This document shows, piece after piece, positions 51,884 to 61,109 of a stretch of 64,000 nt of DNA. Below the pieces are notes generated by a model. The model did no database searches, was not told the origin of the DNA, and saw nothing but the letters and a program-made list of their open reading frames with translations. Where the stretch lies: positions 1 to 64,000 of the forward strand of contig RQAP01000047.1 in the NCBI GenBank assembly GCA_008671135.1, read 5' to 3'. Position 1 is the stretch's first letter. The number at the start of each line of letters is the position of its first letter. Origin of the DNA: Collinsella aerofaciens (lineage in GTDB: Bacteria > Actinomycetota > Coriobacteriia > Coriobacteriales > Coriobacteriaceae). Made by a program: the position numbers and the translations under genes.

Positions 51884-53695
51884 CTACTCGTCCACCTTGA
51901 GGATCGCCATAAAGGCCTCCTGCGGGACCTCGACCGAGCCGATGGCCTTCATGCGCTTCTTGCCCTCTTTCTGCTTCTCGAGCAGCTTGCGCTTACGCGA
52001 GATATCGCCGCCGTAGCACTTAGCAAGAACGTCCTTGCGACGCGCTTTGACGGTAGAACGGGCGATGATCTTGTTGCCGATAGCACCCTGGATGGGAACC
52101 TCGAACAGCTGACGCGGGATGATCTCCTTAAGTTTGTCGCACAGACCACGGGCCAGGCCATAGGCCTTGTCCTTATGGACGATAAACGACAGCGCGTCCA
52201 CCTCGTCGCCCGAAAGCAAGATATCGAGCTTAACGAGCTCGGAGGGACGGTACTCGTTGAACTCGTAGTCGAGCGAGGCATAGCCCTTGGTACGGCTCTT
52301 GAGCTGGTCAAAGAAGTCCAAGATGAGCTCGGCGAGCGGCATATCAAAGCGCATCTCGACCGACTTACTCGTGAGATGAATCATGTCGGTAGTAATGCCG
52401 CGGTGCTCGATAGCGAGCTGCATGACGGCACCCGTATACTCGGGCGGGCAGATAATCTTGGCCTTGAGGCAGGGTTCCTCGATACGCTCGATGCGCGTAG
52501 CCTCGGGCAGATCCTGCGGGCTGCGGACATCAATCATCTCGCCGTCAGTCTTGTAGACGTGATAGTCCACCGAGGGGCTCGTGGCAATGAGGTCAAGATT
52601 GAACTCGCGCTCCAGGCGCTCCTTGACGACCTCCATATGCAGCAGGCCCAAGAAGCCCACGCGGAAGCCAAAGCCGAGCGCCACCGAGGTCTCGGGCTCC
52701 CACACCAACGACGGGTCGTTGACGTGCAGCTTATCGAGCGCGTCACGCAGGTTCTCGTAGTCCTTGTTATCGATCGGGAACAGGCCCGTATAGACCATGG
52801 GCTTGGCCTCGCGGTAGCCGGGAAGCGGCTCGGGGCAGGGATTCGACGCCCACGTGAGGGTATCGCCCACGCGAACGGCCTCGGGGTCCTTCAGGCCCGT
52901 GACCACGTATCCGACCTCGCCGACCGTGAGCGCGTCGACCGGGGTCTCGGCGGGACGCTTGACGCCCACGCCATCGACCAAAAAGTCGCCCTTTGCCTGC
53001 ATCATGCGCAGGGTATCGCCCTTTTTGATGGAGCCGTCAAAGATGCGCACCGTGGCGACGACGCCACGATACTCGTCGAAGTACGAATCCAGAATGAGTG
53101 CCTTGAGCGGCGCGTTCGCATCGCCCTTGGGCGGAGAGATCAAAAAGACAATGGACTCCAGCAGATCGTGGATGCCCTCGCCGGTCTTGCCCGAGACGCA
53201 CACGGCATCATCGGCAGGGATCGCCAGGTCATCCTCGATCTCGGTCTTAACCTCGTCGGGATGGGCCGAGGGCAGGTCGATCTTGTTGATGGCCGGCACA
53301 ATGTCCAGATTGGCGTTCATGGCGAGCGTCGCGTTGGAGACGGTCTGCGCCTCGACGCCCTGCGTGGCGTCGACAACGAGCACCGCGCCCTCACAGGCTG
53401 CCAGCGAGCGCGAAACCTCATAGGTAAAGTCCACGTGGCCCGGCGTATCGATCAGATTGAACTGATACGTCTCGCCATCGTCGGCGTCATAGGACACGCG
53501 AACGGCATTGGACTTGATCGTGATGCCGCGCTCGCGCTCGATATCCATGGTGTCGAGCAGCTGCGACTCCATGTCGCGCTCGTCGACGGTATGGGTGAGC
53601 TCGAGAATGCGGTCACTGATCGTGGACTTGCCATGGTCGATGTGCGCAACAATCGAGAAGTTGCGGATGTGGGAAATGTCAATTGAAGTATTCAT
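51884..53695 (-). CDS. lepA: Elongation factor 4 (LepA)
   Basis: A 603-residue ribosomal GTPase that back-translocates or assists stalled and assembling ribosomes. G1 is HIDHGKST, followed by the EF-G-like domains and the LepA-specific C-terminal domain (YGGDISRKRKLLEKQKEGKK). The start at 53695 has a weak ribosome binding site (GGTAAG); the 20 upstream codons overlap the rpsT terminator and were excluded. Confidence 0.97.
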   Translation of the reverse strand: MNTSIDISHIRNFSIVAHIDHGKSTISDRILELTHTVDERDMESQLLDTMDIERERGITIKSNAVRVSYDADDGETYQFNLIDTPGHVDFTYEVSRSLAACEGAVLVVDATQGVEAQTVSNATLAMNANLDIVPAINKIDLPSAHPDEVKTEIEDDLAIPADDAVCVSGKTGEGIHDLLESIVFLISPPKGDANAPLKALILDSYFDEYRGVVATVRIFDGSIKKGDTLRMMQAKGDFLVDGVGVKRPAETPVDALTVGEVGYVVTGLKDPEAVRVGDTLTWASNPCPEPLPGYREAKPMVYTGLFPIDNKDYENLRDALDKLHVNDPSLVWEPETSVALGFGFRVGFLGLLHMEVVKERLEREFNLDLIATSPSVDYHVYKTDGEMIDVRSPQDLPEATRIERIEEPCLKAKIICPPEYTGAVMQLAIEHRGITTDMIHLTSKSVEMRFDMPLAELILDFFDQLKSRTKGYASLDYEFNEYRPSELVKLDILLSGDEVDALSFIVHKDKAYGLARGLCDKLKEIIPRQLFEVPIQGAIGNKIIARSTVKARRKDVLAKCYGGDISRKRKLLEKQKEGKKRMKAIGSVEVPQEAFMAILKVDE

Positions 53696-53723
53696 GTGGA
53701 CTATCTTACCCGAGCGGTACAAA

Positions 53724-53757
53724 AAATGGAGCCTGTTCCATAAAACAGGCTCCATTT
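53724..53757 (-). terminator. Terminator of rpsT
   Basis: AAATGGAGCCTGTT (53724-53737) and AACAGGCTCCATTT (53744-53757) form a perfect 14-bp stem with six T's following on the minus strand. It ends 29 bases before the lepA start. Confidence 0.92.
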
Positions 53758-53791
53758 ATGCGCGTAATCTGTGTGGTGTGAAGTTTACAAC

Positions 53792-54058
53792 TTAGGCGTT
53801 GATGCTGTTCACGAGCTTGGCAAGACCGGACTTGCGGTTGGAAGCCTGGTTCTTGTGGATAACATGCTTGGCGGCAGCCATGTCAAGACGCTTGGTGACG
53901 GTCTTGAGGGCAGCCTGGGCCTTCTCGGCGTCGCCCTCGGCGACGGCGGACTGGACGTGCTTGGTCAGCGTCTTGAGCTCGGACTTGACAGCCTTGTTAC
54001 GCATGCGAGCTGCCTCATTGGTGCGGATACGCTTCTTCTGAGACTTGATGTTTGCCAC
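53792..54058 (-). CDS. rpsT: 30S ribosomal protein S20
   Basis: An 88-residue helical 16S rRNA-binding protein (ANIKSQKKRIRTNEAARMRN, then NQASNRKSGLAKLVNSI). The start is a GTG (VANIKSQ) preceded by AAAGGA; the standard N-terminus is MANIKS, so GTG replaces ATG. Position next to holA and lepA is conserved. Confidence 0.95.
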   Translation of the reverse strand: MANIKSQKKRIRTNEAARMRNKAVKSELKTLTKHVQSAVAEGDAEKAQAALKTVTKRLDMAAAKHVIHKNQASNRKSGLAKLVNSINA

Positions 54059-54133
54059 TTCTGGAGTTCCTTTCGAGTTCCTTGCAAAAAATGTATGACA
54101 CCTCTGAGACACGGTGAGGTCATGCAAGCGCCT

Positions 54134-54142
54134 ACTATAGCA
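54134..54142 (-). promoter_or_regulatory. Extended -10 promoter of rpsT
   Basis: On the minus strand TGC precedes TATAGT (TGCTATAGT), a typical extended -10, about 75 bases before the rpsT start. Confidence 0.55.
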
Positions 54143-54191
54143 CGCTCCCCCTCAAAGGGATAGAACGAATTTGTCAAATAGGCAGGTATCA

Positions 54192-55154
54192 TCACGATTT
54201 TCTCAAGATGTTCGTAATCCAGAGCAAAAGCGCGGTCTGAGAATCGGCCGAACCCTTGAGCGCGAGCTCCACATCGACCGCACCCTCGAGCGCTGCGATG
54301 AGCTCTGCCATCGAAAAGCGACGTGCCCAGGTCAGGTGATTCTTGACCTGCCAGGACTGGAGCTTGAGCGTTGCGGCCAGCTCACGACCCTGTCCACGCG
54401 CATCGAGCGCCTTGGCGACGATAAGCTCGCGGATACGGCCGCACAGCAATGTGTAAGTCCACACGTAGCTCTTGGCGGGCAGCAGATTGAAGAGCTCGAG
54501 CGAGCGTCGCATGTCACGGGCCGAGACCGCATTGAGAAAGTCCCAAGGTTGAACCTCGGCCGTACGTACAATCCAGCGCTCAACGTCGGCAAGCTCAATC
54601 TGGGGCGCCTCGACCATCTGGGCAAGCTTAGCCAAGTCGTTATCGAGCATGCGAGTGTTTTCTCCCGAACGCGAGACGAGTTCCTCGGCGGCCGCCGTCG
54701 AGATCGACTTGCCGTGCTGCATCGCCATCTGTTGCACGCGGCGCGGTAGCTCCCAGCGCTTGGTGCCGGAGCAATCGATCACGGCCTTCTTGTCGATCTT
54801 GGCGATCGCCTTATACAGGCGCGTGTTCTTGGCAAGCGAGTCGGCGATGATGAGGCAGACCGTTGTGGGGCTGGGACTTGCGAGGTACTCGACGAGCGGC
54901 TCCGAGACCGCCTTGGCGAGCTTTGAACAGCCATCAAGGATTACCAGGCGAAACTCGCTGCCCATCGGAAAGGTGTTAAGCGATCCGATAATGGACTCGA
55001 TATCGGGGTCCTTGGTCATGTCACGCTCGTCGAGGTTGAACTCGACCATACCCGACTTTTCCAGACGCGCTTTCATACGCGAGACGGCGTGATCGCGCTT
55101 GACTCCGTCGGTACCGACGATCAGATATGCCGGCAGCAGACCGATTTCGGACAT
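54192..55154 (-). CDS. holA: DNA polymerase III subunit delta
   Basis: A 320-residue clamp-loader subunit that opens the beta clamp. The fold pattern is typical: AYLIVGTDGVKRDHAVSRMK, MGSEFRLVILDGC and the C-terminal collar. The start follows GGGAGGGGAG; 21 upstream codons were excluded. It is downstream of comEC, the common comEA-comEC-holA-rpsT order. Confidence 0.93.
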   Translation of the reverse strand: MSEIGLLPAYLIVGTDGVKRDHAVSRMKARLEKSGMVEFNLDERDMTKDPDIESIIGSLNTFPMGSEFRLVILDGCSKLAKAVSEPLVEYLASPSPTTVCLIIADSLAKNTRLYKAIAKIDKKAVIDCSGTKRWELPRRVQQMAMQHGKSISTAAAEELVSRSGENTRMLDNDLAKLAQMVEAPQIELADVERWIVRTAEVQPWDFLNAVSARDMRRSLELFNLLPAKSYVWTYTLLCGRIRELIVAKALDARGQGRELAATLKLQSWQVKNHLTWARRFSMAELIAALEGAVDVELALKGSADSQTALLLWITNILRKS

Positions 55155-55232
55155 TGCGCTCCCCTCCCGCAGGCCTTCGTATTCGTTCCGTGCCATTCTA
55201 GCCCAGGGGCCCACCACACGCCATCGACATCG

Positions 55233-57536
55233 TCACGGTCGCTGGCATCGCATCGCAAAGCCCTTTGCGGTCGGGCTGATGGTGATATCACCATGTTCGA
55301 TGGTGCATGCGAACGCACCGCCCGCTTCCTGAACGGCATCGATGCAGGCATCCGACGGATGACCGTATCGATTCCCCTTGCCGGCGCTCGCGAGGGAAAG
55401 CTCGGGTCTCAGGACATCCAGCAACTCACCATCGACTGAAACCTTGGAGCCGTGATGCCCAAGTTTAAGGACATCGATATCCCCCACCTCCTGCACGAAT
55501 TCCCGTTCTTGGTCGAGCTCGGCATCACCAGTGAGGAGCATACGCAGGCTCTTGCCTTCCTGAACATAAGAGAGTAGCAGGACAAGCGAGTCCTCATTTC
55601 CCTCGCCATCTACGGACTCGAACGGCCACATCACGCGGGCACAAAATGAGCCGATGTCGACCGTATCCCCACGGCGCACCTGCCGATACTCAACGCCAGG
55701 TCGATTCAATACCTCGGCAGGAGCATCCTCCAACGCATCCGCCGCCACGGCAATCGTTCCGACCGAAAACTGTTCGAGCACGGCAGGTAGACCACCCCAG
55801 TGATCCTCATCCCAATGCGTCACAAAGACGGCATCGATATGGTGCACGTTATTGCGAACCAACGCCGCTACCACGCGCTCATCGAGCCCGCAGTCGACGA
55901 GTGCTAATGCGTCGCCCTGGCGGATAAGAATCGCATCCGCCTGGCCCACATCGAGCACCGTCACCGAAGGCGGAGCGAATCGATCCCAGTAGACGTACGG
56001 AATCGCAGCCAAGAGCACCAGGCATGAAAGCCCCACCGCCATAGGACGTGCACGGGGACGCGGCCACCAGACCAACAGAACCGCCAGCAAACACGGCACT
56101 AGGTAAATCCACATGCTATCGGACGGCACACTCACAGATACACCAGGCACGGCGGCAAACAGTTGCTCGAAGAACAGTGCGCAACGGGCGGCAACCATGG
56201 GCACAACGAGCGCCCAAATCCGCAACGGTTCCACGAGCGAAAAGGGAACCAGCACGATCGACACAGCAAGCAGTACGCTCACCACCGGACCGATGACTGC
56301 ATTTGCCAGCGGAGCAATGAGCGAGAACGTACCGAAGGCAGGAATGGTAATGGGAAGTGTTGCCAGTTGCGAGCACAGCGTGACGGAAAGTATGTTGGCA
56401 ACGCCCGATGGCACACCCAGCTCACCCAAAGCGTAGGTCGCATAGGGGCAAAAGCACAGAATGGCTAAGACGCTGGCACACGAGAGCTGAAAGCCCATCT
56501 CGAACAGCACCGTCGGCCGCAGTAGCACAAAGATGGACATGGTTACGAAGAGTGCCGATGCGCCGTGCCGGCGACGCCCCGCGCCGTTTACGACAAGCGT
56601 CGCGAACACCATGCAGCACGCGCGCACGGCCGAGGGAGACGCGCCCGTAAAGGCAGTGTAGCCCACAAGCGCCATCGCCAATATCGCCCGCTGAACACCA
56701 CGTGAGCAGCGAGTCTTTTGCAATACACCCTCGATTACAAATCCCACGATAGCCAAATGGCTGCCCGAGACGGCGATAAGATGCGCCGTTCCCGTTACCG
56801 AAAACCAGTCGCCCGCCGGCTGGGCGCGCAGTTCGGCCGAACGACCGCAGACGACACCGGCTATGAGTGCACGCGCCGGGTCGGTCGCAGGCGCGATGGA
56901 CGCAAGCAGCCCATTTCGCAGCCGAAGCAGCGGTCCCGGAGAGCCCTCATCGGCCGACACAATCCGAACGACTTTAACCTTGCGCACCTCGCCTCGGAGC
57001 ACGCGCGATCGTCCATACGCATCGTTCTCAAAACGTGAAACGCGACCGATAACACGCACGTACGCCCCGACCTTGAGCTCGCGGTCGCACGATAGGCGAA
57101 CCGTTGCCAAGTTCTTACCGTCCGCGCGTGCCTCGCAGGTATAGGAATACACGTCGTCGTTTATGGATGGATCGCCCTGCACGATAAACTCGAGGCCGCT
57201 TGCCGCTCGACCGTCGAGCGCCTTCGAGGCGCTGAGCGCACCCACAGCCCACCACGCCGAGACGACCGCTCCCGCCACGAGACCGACGGACGCGGCATAC
57301 AACCACCGCTTCAAAGGGGCAAGCCGCGCACAAGATTGAGCCAGCACAACGAATACCGTCGTCGCAACGGGAATGGCCCATAGCAGCCCGACCGCCGGCG
57401 CCTGCTCCCTCAGCAGCGCATCAGCGGCCACGTTGAGCACCGAGGCGCAGCTCATGCACATGCCGGCACACAGGGCCATCGTCCACGGCATCAGGGGCCG
57501 CGGAGGCATCACATGCTCGCGCTCGGTCGCACTCAT
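55233..57536 (-). CDS. comEC: ComEC/Rec2 DNA-uptake channel
   Basis: A 767-residue polytopic protein carrying single-stranded DNA across the membrane. It has an N-terminal OB-like extracytoplasmic domain (SLTCEAR-type region ~100-190), a competence domain with about ten helices (HLIAVSGSHLAIVGF signature) and a C-terminal metallo-beta-lactamase domain (VDCGLDERV, VTHWDEDHWGGL, LGHHGSKVS). The full set of domains suggests function. The start overlaps the comEA stop (ATGA). Confidence 0.93.
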   Translation of the reverse strand: MSATEREHVMPPRPLMPWTMALCAGMCMSCASVLNVAADALLREQAPAVGLLWAIPVATTVFVVLAQSCARLAPLKRWLYAASVGLVAGAVVSAWWAVGALSASKALDGRAASGLEFIVQGDPSINDDVYSYTCEARADGKNLATVRLSCDRELKVGAYVRVIGRVSRFENDAYGRSRVLRGEVRKVKVVRIVSADEGSPGPLLRLRNGLLASIAPATDPARALIAGVVCGRSAELRAQPAGDWFSVTGTAHLIAVSGSHLAIVGFVIEGVLQKTRCSRGVQRAILAMALVGYTAFTGASPSAVRACCMVFATLVVNGAGRRRHGASALFVTMSIFVLLRPTVLFEMGFQLSCASVLAILCFCPYATYALGELGVPSGVANILSVTLCSQLATLPITIPAFGTFSLIAPLANAVIGPVVSVLLAVSIVLVPFSLVEPLRIWALVVPMVAARCALFFEQLFAAVPGVSVSVPSDSMWIYLVPCLLAVLLVWWPRPRARPMAVGLSCLVLLAAIPYVYWDRFAPPSVTVLDVGQADAILIRQGDALALVDCGLDERVVAALVRNNVHHIDAVFVTHWDEDHWGGLPAVLEQFSVGTIAVAADALEDAPAEVLNRPGVEYRQVRRGDTVDIGSFCARVMWPFESVDGEGNEDSLVLLLSYVQEGKSLRMLLTGDAELDQEREFVQEVGDIDVLKLGHHGSKVSVDGELLDVLRPELSLASAGKGNRYGHPSDACIDAVQEAGGAFACTIEHGDITISPTAKGFAMRCQRP

Positions 57537-58246
57537 ACGCAGATGCAATCTTTGATTTTGGCAAGCTTCTTCTCGCCGATTCCCGATACACGCATCAGAT
57601 CGTCAACCGAGGCAAAAGCACCGTTCTTTGTCCGCTCATCGATAATCGACTGTGCCATGGAGGGACCGATGCCCGAGAGCGTCTGCAGTTCTGCCGCGCT
57701 TGCCGTATTGATATTTACTAGGCCTGTTGCGCCACTCACGCCCGATGATGCGAAAGCCCCACCATCAACACCGGCTTCCGCAATGGACGTCTGCTGCTCC
57801 CCTACCGTTGGAACGTGAATCTTCTGTCCATCGACGACCTTAGATGCCCGATTGAGCCCCGTAACGTCTGCCTCAGGCGCCAGCCCGCCGGCGGCATCAA
57901 TCGCCTGAGCCACCCGCGCGCCGTCTTTGAGCCTGTATACACCGGGCGACACAACAGCGCCATCAACATCGACACAGACTTCTGCCGCGGCAGACGCCTT
58001 AGACGAAGAGCCTTCGGATGTCTTTCCGCTCGAGGCATCGCCGGATCCCGGCTCCACCAACGAGTCTGAACCGTCAGTGCGCTCAAACGACACGCCGCCG
58101 GCACCGCCGCCAAGGTTCGCCATCGCCAAGCCGCTCGCCATCGCAATGACGACCAGTATCGCCACGACCACCGCCTTATGACCGAACAGCTTGTCCGCCA
58201 AGCGGTCCATCTTTTTGACCCGTTCGTGTTGTTCGCGCTGCGCCAT
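57533..58246 (-). CDS. comEA: ComEA DNA-binding competence protein
   Basis: A 237-residue anchored DNA receptor. It has one membrane helix (~24-45, AVVVAILVVIAMASGLAM), a flexible Ser-rich linker, an SLBB domain (~88-140; VCVDVDGAVVSPGVYRLKDG) and a C-terminal helix-hairpin-helix domain (LVNINTASAAELQTLSGIG, SGIGEKKLAKIKD). The start follows GGGAGG. It hands DNA to ComEC, encoded in the same operon. Two copies of the recA-type repeat lie upstream. Confidence 0.93.
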   Translation of the reverse strand: MAQREQHERVKKMDRLADKLFGHKAVVVAILVVIAMASGLAMANLGGGAGGVSFERTDGSDSLVEPGSGDASSGKTSEGSSSKASAAAEVCVDVDGAVVSPGVYRLKDGARVAQAIDAAGGLAPEADVTGLNRASKVVDGQKIHVPTVGEQQTSIAEAGVDGGAFASSGVSGATGLVNINTASAAELQTLSGIGPSMAQSIIDERTKNGAFASVDDLMRVSGIGEKKLAKIKDCICV

Positions 58247-58419
58247 AGCAAAACCTCCCAACACCATCGTGTCAGGAAAGGAACTCCGCAACAGCTACGC
58301 TCCAAAACCGGTTTTAGCGGTCAAACCAAAAACCGACCAAAACCTTGCACAAATCTGTCCATTTATTCAGGCACACGTCAGCAAATGAACACTTAGCCGC
58401 AAAATGCCCAGATAGCAAA
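58247..58419. other. comEA upstream region
   Basis: It contains AACCAAA-N4-GACCAAA (58324-58341) and CCAAAACCGG (58302-58311). No clear -10/-35 pair was found, which would fit an activator-dependent promoter. Confidence 0.5.
58324..58341. promoter_or_regulatory. Phased GACCAAA repeats upstream of comEA
   Basis: AACCAAA at 58324 and GACCAAA at 58335, spaced 11 bases, in the same orientation and at a similar distance from the gene (78 bases) as the recA-proximal pair at 29527-29544 (101 bases). Confidence 0.7.
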
Positions 58420-58449
58420 AGACCGACGATGCAGGCGCATCGTCGGTCT
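58420..58449 (-). terminator. Terminator of thiI
   Basis: AGACCGACGATGC (58420-58432) and GCATCGTCGGTCT (58437-58449) form a perfect 13-bp stem followed on the minus strand by T's. Confidence 0.9.
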
Positions 58450-58459
58450 ATGCACAAAT

Positions 58460-59704
58460 TTACTCGTGATCTTGGTAAATCTCACGCGGAGCAAGCTCCG
58501 AATGTTTGCATTTTAAGGTCTTGGGGGCCTTATACGTGTTGCTCTCGAAGTCGATGTACTCGGTCTGCTTGAGCAGGCGCTCGATCATCTCCTCGTGATC
58601 GAACAACTCCCAGGCCTCATGCACGGCATCGAGTTTAGCGTGCGTCTCGGGACGGCGCGGCATAAAGAGCGTGCAGCAGTCGGGAGCGGCCTCAGTCGAG
58701 ATATCGAACGTACCGATCTCCTCGGCGCGCGCGATGATCTCCTGCTTGTCCGAACCGATGAGAGGGCGGAACACGGGGATCTTCACGGCCTCGTTGACGG
58801 CCATGATGTTCTCAAGCGTTTGGGAGGCAACCTGCCCAAGCGATTCGCCTGTAACGATGGCCTTGGCGCCCTCGATGTGTGCAATGCGCTCGGCAACCGA
58901 ATACATAATGCGGCGATACATGATCACGCGCAGATTGCTGGGACAGGTGACCGAAATCTCACGCTGGCAGTCGCCAAACGGCACCACGTACAGGCGGCCG
59001 ATCTGGACACCCGGCTCAAGCGCACGGATGATGTCCTGCACCAAATACTCGCTCGTATCGGGCGTCTGCGGACGACCAGAGAAATGTACCGGCACGCACA
59101 CCGCGCCGCGACGCGCGAGCATCCAGGTCGCCACCGGAGAATCGATACCCGACGACAGCAGCGTCACGACCTTGCCGGCAGAACCCACCGGCAGACCGCC
59201 CACGCCGCGCTCGGAGCGCGCGTACACATAAACGCTACCCTGGACCACCAGTACGTGCACCATCGCATCGGGGTCGTGCATTTGAACCTTTTTATCGGGG
59301 AAGGCCTCGCACAACACCTCGCCCACCTGACGATTGATATCAATCGAGGTGAGCTCATAGTCGGTATTGGAGCGCTTGGCGTGCACCTTAAACGAATCGA
59401 AGGAACCAAACTCGCGCAGCGCCTTCACGGCGGCGGCACAGTACTCCTGAGGGTCGCGATTGGTGTGATACGCCAAAGACACACGAGCAACACCGGGAAC
59501 GGTGCGAATGACACGCGCCGCCTCGTCGGCCTGATGCTCGTTAAAGGTCACGAGGATATAACCGGAAATTCGAGACACGGCATTCACGGAAAAGGCGGCC
59601 AAGGCCGCCTTGATGTTATCCATGAGGATATGCTCAAAATGTGCGCGGTTCTTACCCTTCAGTCCAACCTCGTGATAGTGGACCAGGCAGACGCGAGCCG
59701 CCAT
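58460..59704 (-). CDS. thiI: tRNA 4-thiouridine synthetase ThiI
   Basis: A 414-residue enzyme that adenylates U8 of tRNA and transfers sulfur for s4U (and in some bacteria thiamine thiazole). NFLD and THUMP domains (1-165; VCLVHYHEVGLKGKNR) precede a PP-loop ATPase. The PP-loop reads LLSSGIDSPVA where the usual form is SGGIDS. No C-terminal rhodanese domain is present, as in Bacillus-type ThiI. It lies just downstream of rpoZ. Confidence 0.92.
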   Translation of the reverse strand: MAARVCLVHYHEVGLKGKNRAHFEHILMDNIKAALAAFSVNAVSRISGYILVTFNEHQADEAARVIRTVPGVARVSLAYHTNRDPQEYCAAAVKALREFGSFDSFKVHAKRSNTDYELTSIDINRQVGEVLCEAFPDKKVQMHDPDAMVHVLVVQGSVYVYARSERGVGGLPVGSAGKVVTLLSSGIDSPVATWMLARRGAVCVPVHFSGRPQTPDTSEYLVQDIIRALEPGVQIGRLYVVPFGDCQREISVTCPSNLRVIMYRRIMYSVAERIAHIEGAKAIVTGESLGQVASQTLENIMAVNEAVKIPVFRPLIGSDKQEIIARAEEIGTFDISTEAAPDCCTLFMPRRPETHAKLDAVHEAWELFDHEEMIERLLKQTEYIDFESNTYKAPKTLKCKHSELAPREIYQDHE

Positions 59705-59986
59705 TTAGGCTTCAGCAACCTTGTGGCCGAGCGCCTTCTCGTAACGGGCCTCGTCGTAAGAGATGTCGCCGTCGACAATCTCGTCCATAGCCATCGAGAT
59801 GGTGTCGGCACCGGAAAGCCCGATGGTGATGTCATCGACATCCTGGACGGCAAGCACGCGGTTGTGCTGGCCACGCAGCATGCTATTGATGTCGCAGGCG
59901 CGCTTGGAGGCAAGCGAAGCGAGCAGGAAGCGGTTGTGATCGGTCTTCTCCAGAAGATCGTCAATGCAAGGCTTTACAACGGACAC
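59705..59986 (-). CDS. rpoZ: RNA polymerase omega subunit
   Basis: A 93-residue subunit that helps assemble RNA polymerase. The conserved start is PCIDDLLEKTDHNRFLLASL and ASKRACDINSML. It is five bases downstream of gmk, the usual gmk-rpoZ pair. Confidence 0.93.
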   Translation of the reverse strand: MSVVKPCIDDLLEKTDHNRFLLASLASKRACDINSMLRGQHNRVLAVQDVDDITIGLSGADTISMAMDEIVDGDISYDEARYEKALGHKVAEA

Positions 59987-59991
59987 GGACC

Positions 59992-60561
59992 TCAGATCCT
60001 TTCATGCATATCGAGAACGCGAACGAGCTCATCGGTCGCGCGGTCGAGATCGTCATTTACCACGACTTCGTCGTAGCGGTCGGCAAGGGCAAGCTCATCG
60101 GCGGCGTTTGCCATACGCAGCTCAATCGTCTCGGGCGTCTCGGTACCGCGACCGACCAGGCGCTCGCGGAGTACCTCAAGCGAAGGCGGCTTGATAAAGA
60201 TCAACACGGCCTCGGGGAAACGCTCCTTCACCTGCAGGGCGCCCTGGACATCGATCTCCAAAATCAGAGATGCGCCAGAGGCGAGCTTGGATGTGACCTC
60301 GCTCACCAACGTGCCGTAGCAGTTACCGTGGACCTCGGCCCACTCAACAAACTCACCGTTTGCCACGCGGCGGTCGAACTCCTCGCGCGTCAGAAAAAAG
60401 TAGTTGACGCCGTCGACCTCACCTTTGCGTGGTGCTCGCGTGGTAGCCGAAACCGTCAGGCCCAGGTTCGAGCGGCGCTCGCGCACACGAGTGACGAGCG
60501 TACCCTTCCCTGCGCCTGACGGTCCAGAAATCACAAAGAGCTTGGAATCCTGAGCGCTCAC
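59992..60561 (-). CDS. gmk: Guanylate kinase
   Basis: A 189-residue GMP kinase. P-loop GPSGAGKGT (13-21), then TTRAPRKGEVDGVNYFF and EWAEVHGNCYGT. The start is one base after the mihF stop, so mihF, gmk, rpoZ and perhaps thiI form an operon. Confidence 0.96.
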   Translation of the reverse strand: MSAQDSKLFVISGPSGAGKGTLVTRVRERRSNLGLTVSATTRAPRKGEVDGVNYFFLTREEFDRRVANGEFVEWAEVHGNCYGTLVSEVTSKLASGASLILEIDVQGALQVKERFPEAVLIFIKPPSLEVLRERLVGRGTETPETIELRMANAADELALADRYDEVVVNDDLDRATDELVRVLDMHERI

Positions 60562-60870
60562 TTATTTGGTCAGCTGCTCGAGGAGCTGCTCGCGCTGACG
60601 GACGCCGAGGCCCTGGACGCGACGGGTAGCGGAGATACCAAGCTCCTCCATGATCTTGGCGGCCTTGGCCTTGCCATAACCAGGAAGAGACTCGATGAGG
60701 GTGGAAACCTTCATGCGGGAAGCGATGGGGTCATCGGAGTTGAGCACGGACTCGAGGGGCTTCTCGCCCTTCTTGATCTGCTCGCGAAGCTCGGCGCGAG
60801 CGTGACGTGCGGCAGCAGCCTTCTCAAGAGCCTGCTTGCGCTGCTCATCGGTAAGCTGAGGGAGTGCCAT
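60562..60870 (-). CDS. mihF: Actinobacterial integration host factor (mIHF)
   Basis: A 102-residue nucleoid protein: basic N-terminal helix (QRKQALEKAAAARHARAELR) and H2TH-like domain (VSTLIESLPGYGKAKAAKIM, SATRRVQGLGVRQREQLL). The start at 60870 follows GGAGG. This family is restricted to actinobacteria, so it is a main lineage marker of the window. Adjacent gmk is the usual partner. Confidence 0.92.
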   Translation of the reverse strand: MALPQLTDEQRKQALEKAAAARHARAELREQIKKGEKPLESVLNSDDPIASRMKVSTLIESLPGYGKAKAAKIMEELGISATRRVQGLGVRQREQLLEQLTK

Positions 60871-61006
60871 TCGTACCTCCAAATAGTTGGGTTATATCTG
60901 ATTCAATAATTGGCATTTTAGCACGTAGAACGTACAAAATACCCAATCGCGGCTCCATAGGTTAGACGATACCCGCAAAAAGTGCAATATACTGCGCCCA
61001 AAGTTA

Positions 61007-61064
61007 AGCCCCTGACCTGCGATTCCACACAAAGGATGGGAAAGTTTACGCAGGCACAGGGGCT
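61007..61064 (-). terminator. Terminator of the pyr operon
   Basis: AGCCCCTG (61007-61014) pairs with CAGGGGCT (61057-61064); inside, CTGCG pairs with CGCAG. It lies just after pyrF. The inner loop is large and the T-tract weak. Confidence 0.6.
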
Positions 61065-61109
61065 ATTTTGTGCTAATGAGACCCAAAAGTGGTGACTTAG
61101 GGGAATCTT

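Noticed and set aside
61007..61064. A further member of the hairpin families
   Set aside because: The stem is of ordinary terminator size and the loop lacks the internal-loop motif; similarity is limited to short AAAGTTT-like runs.
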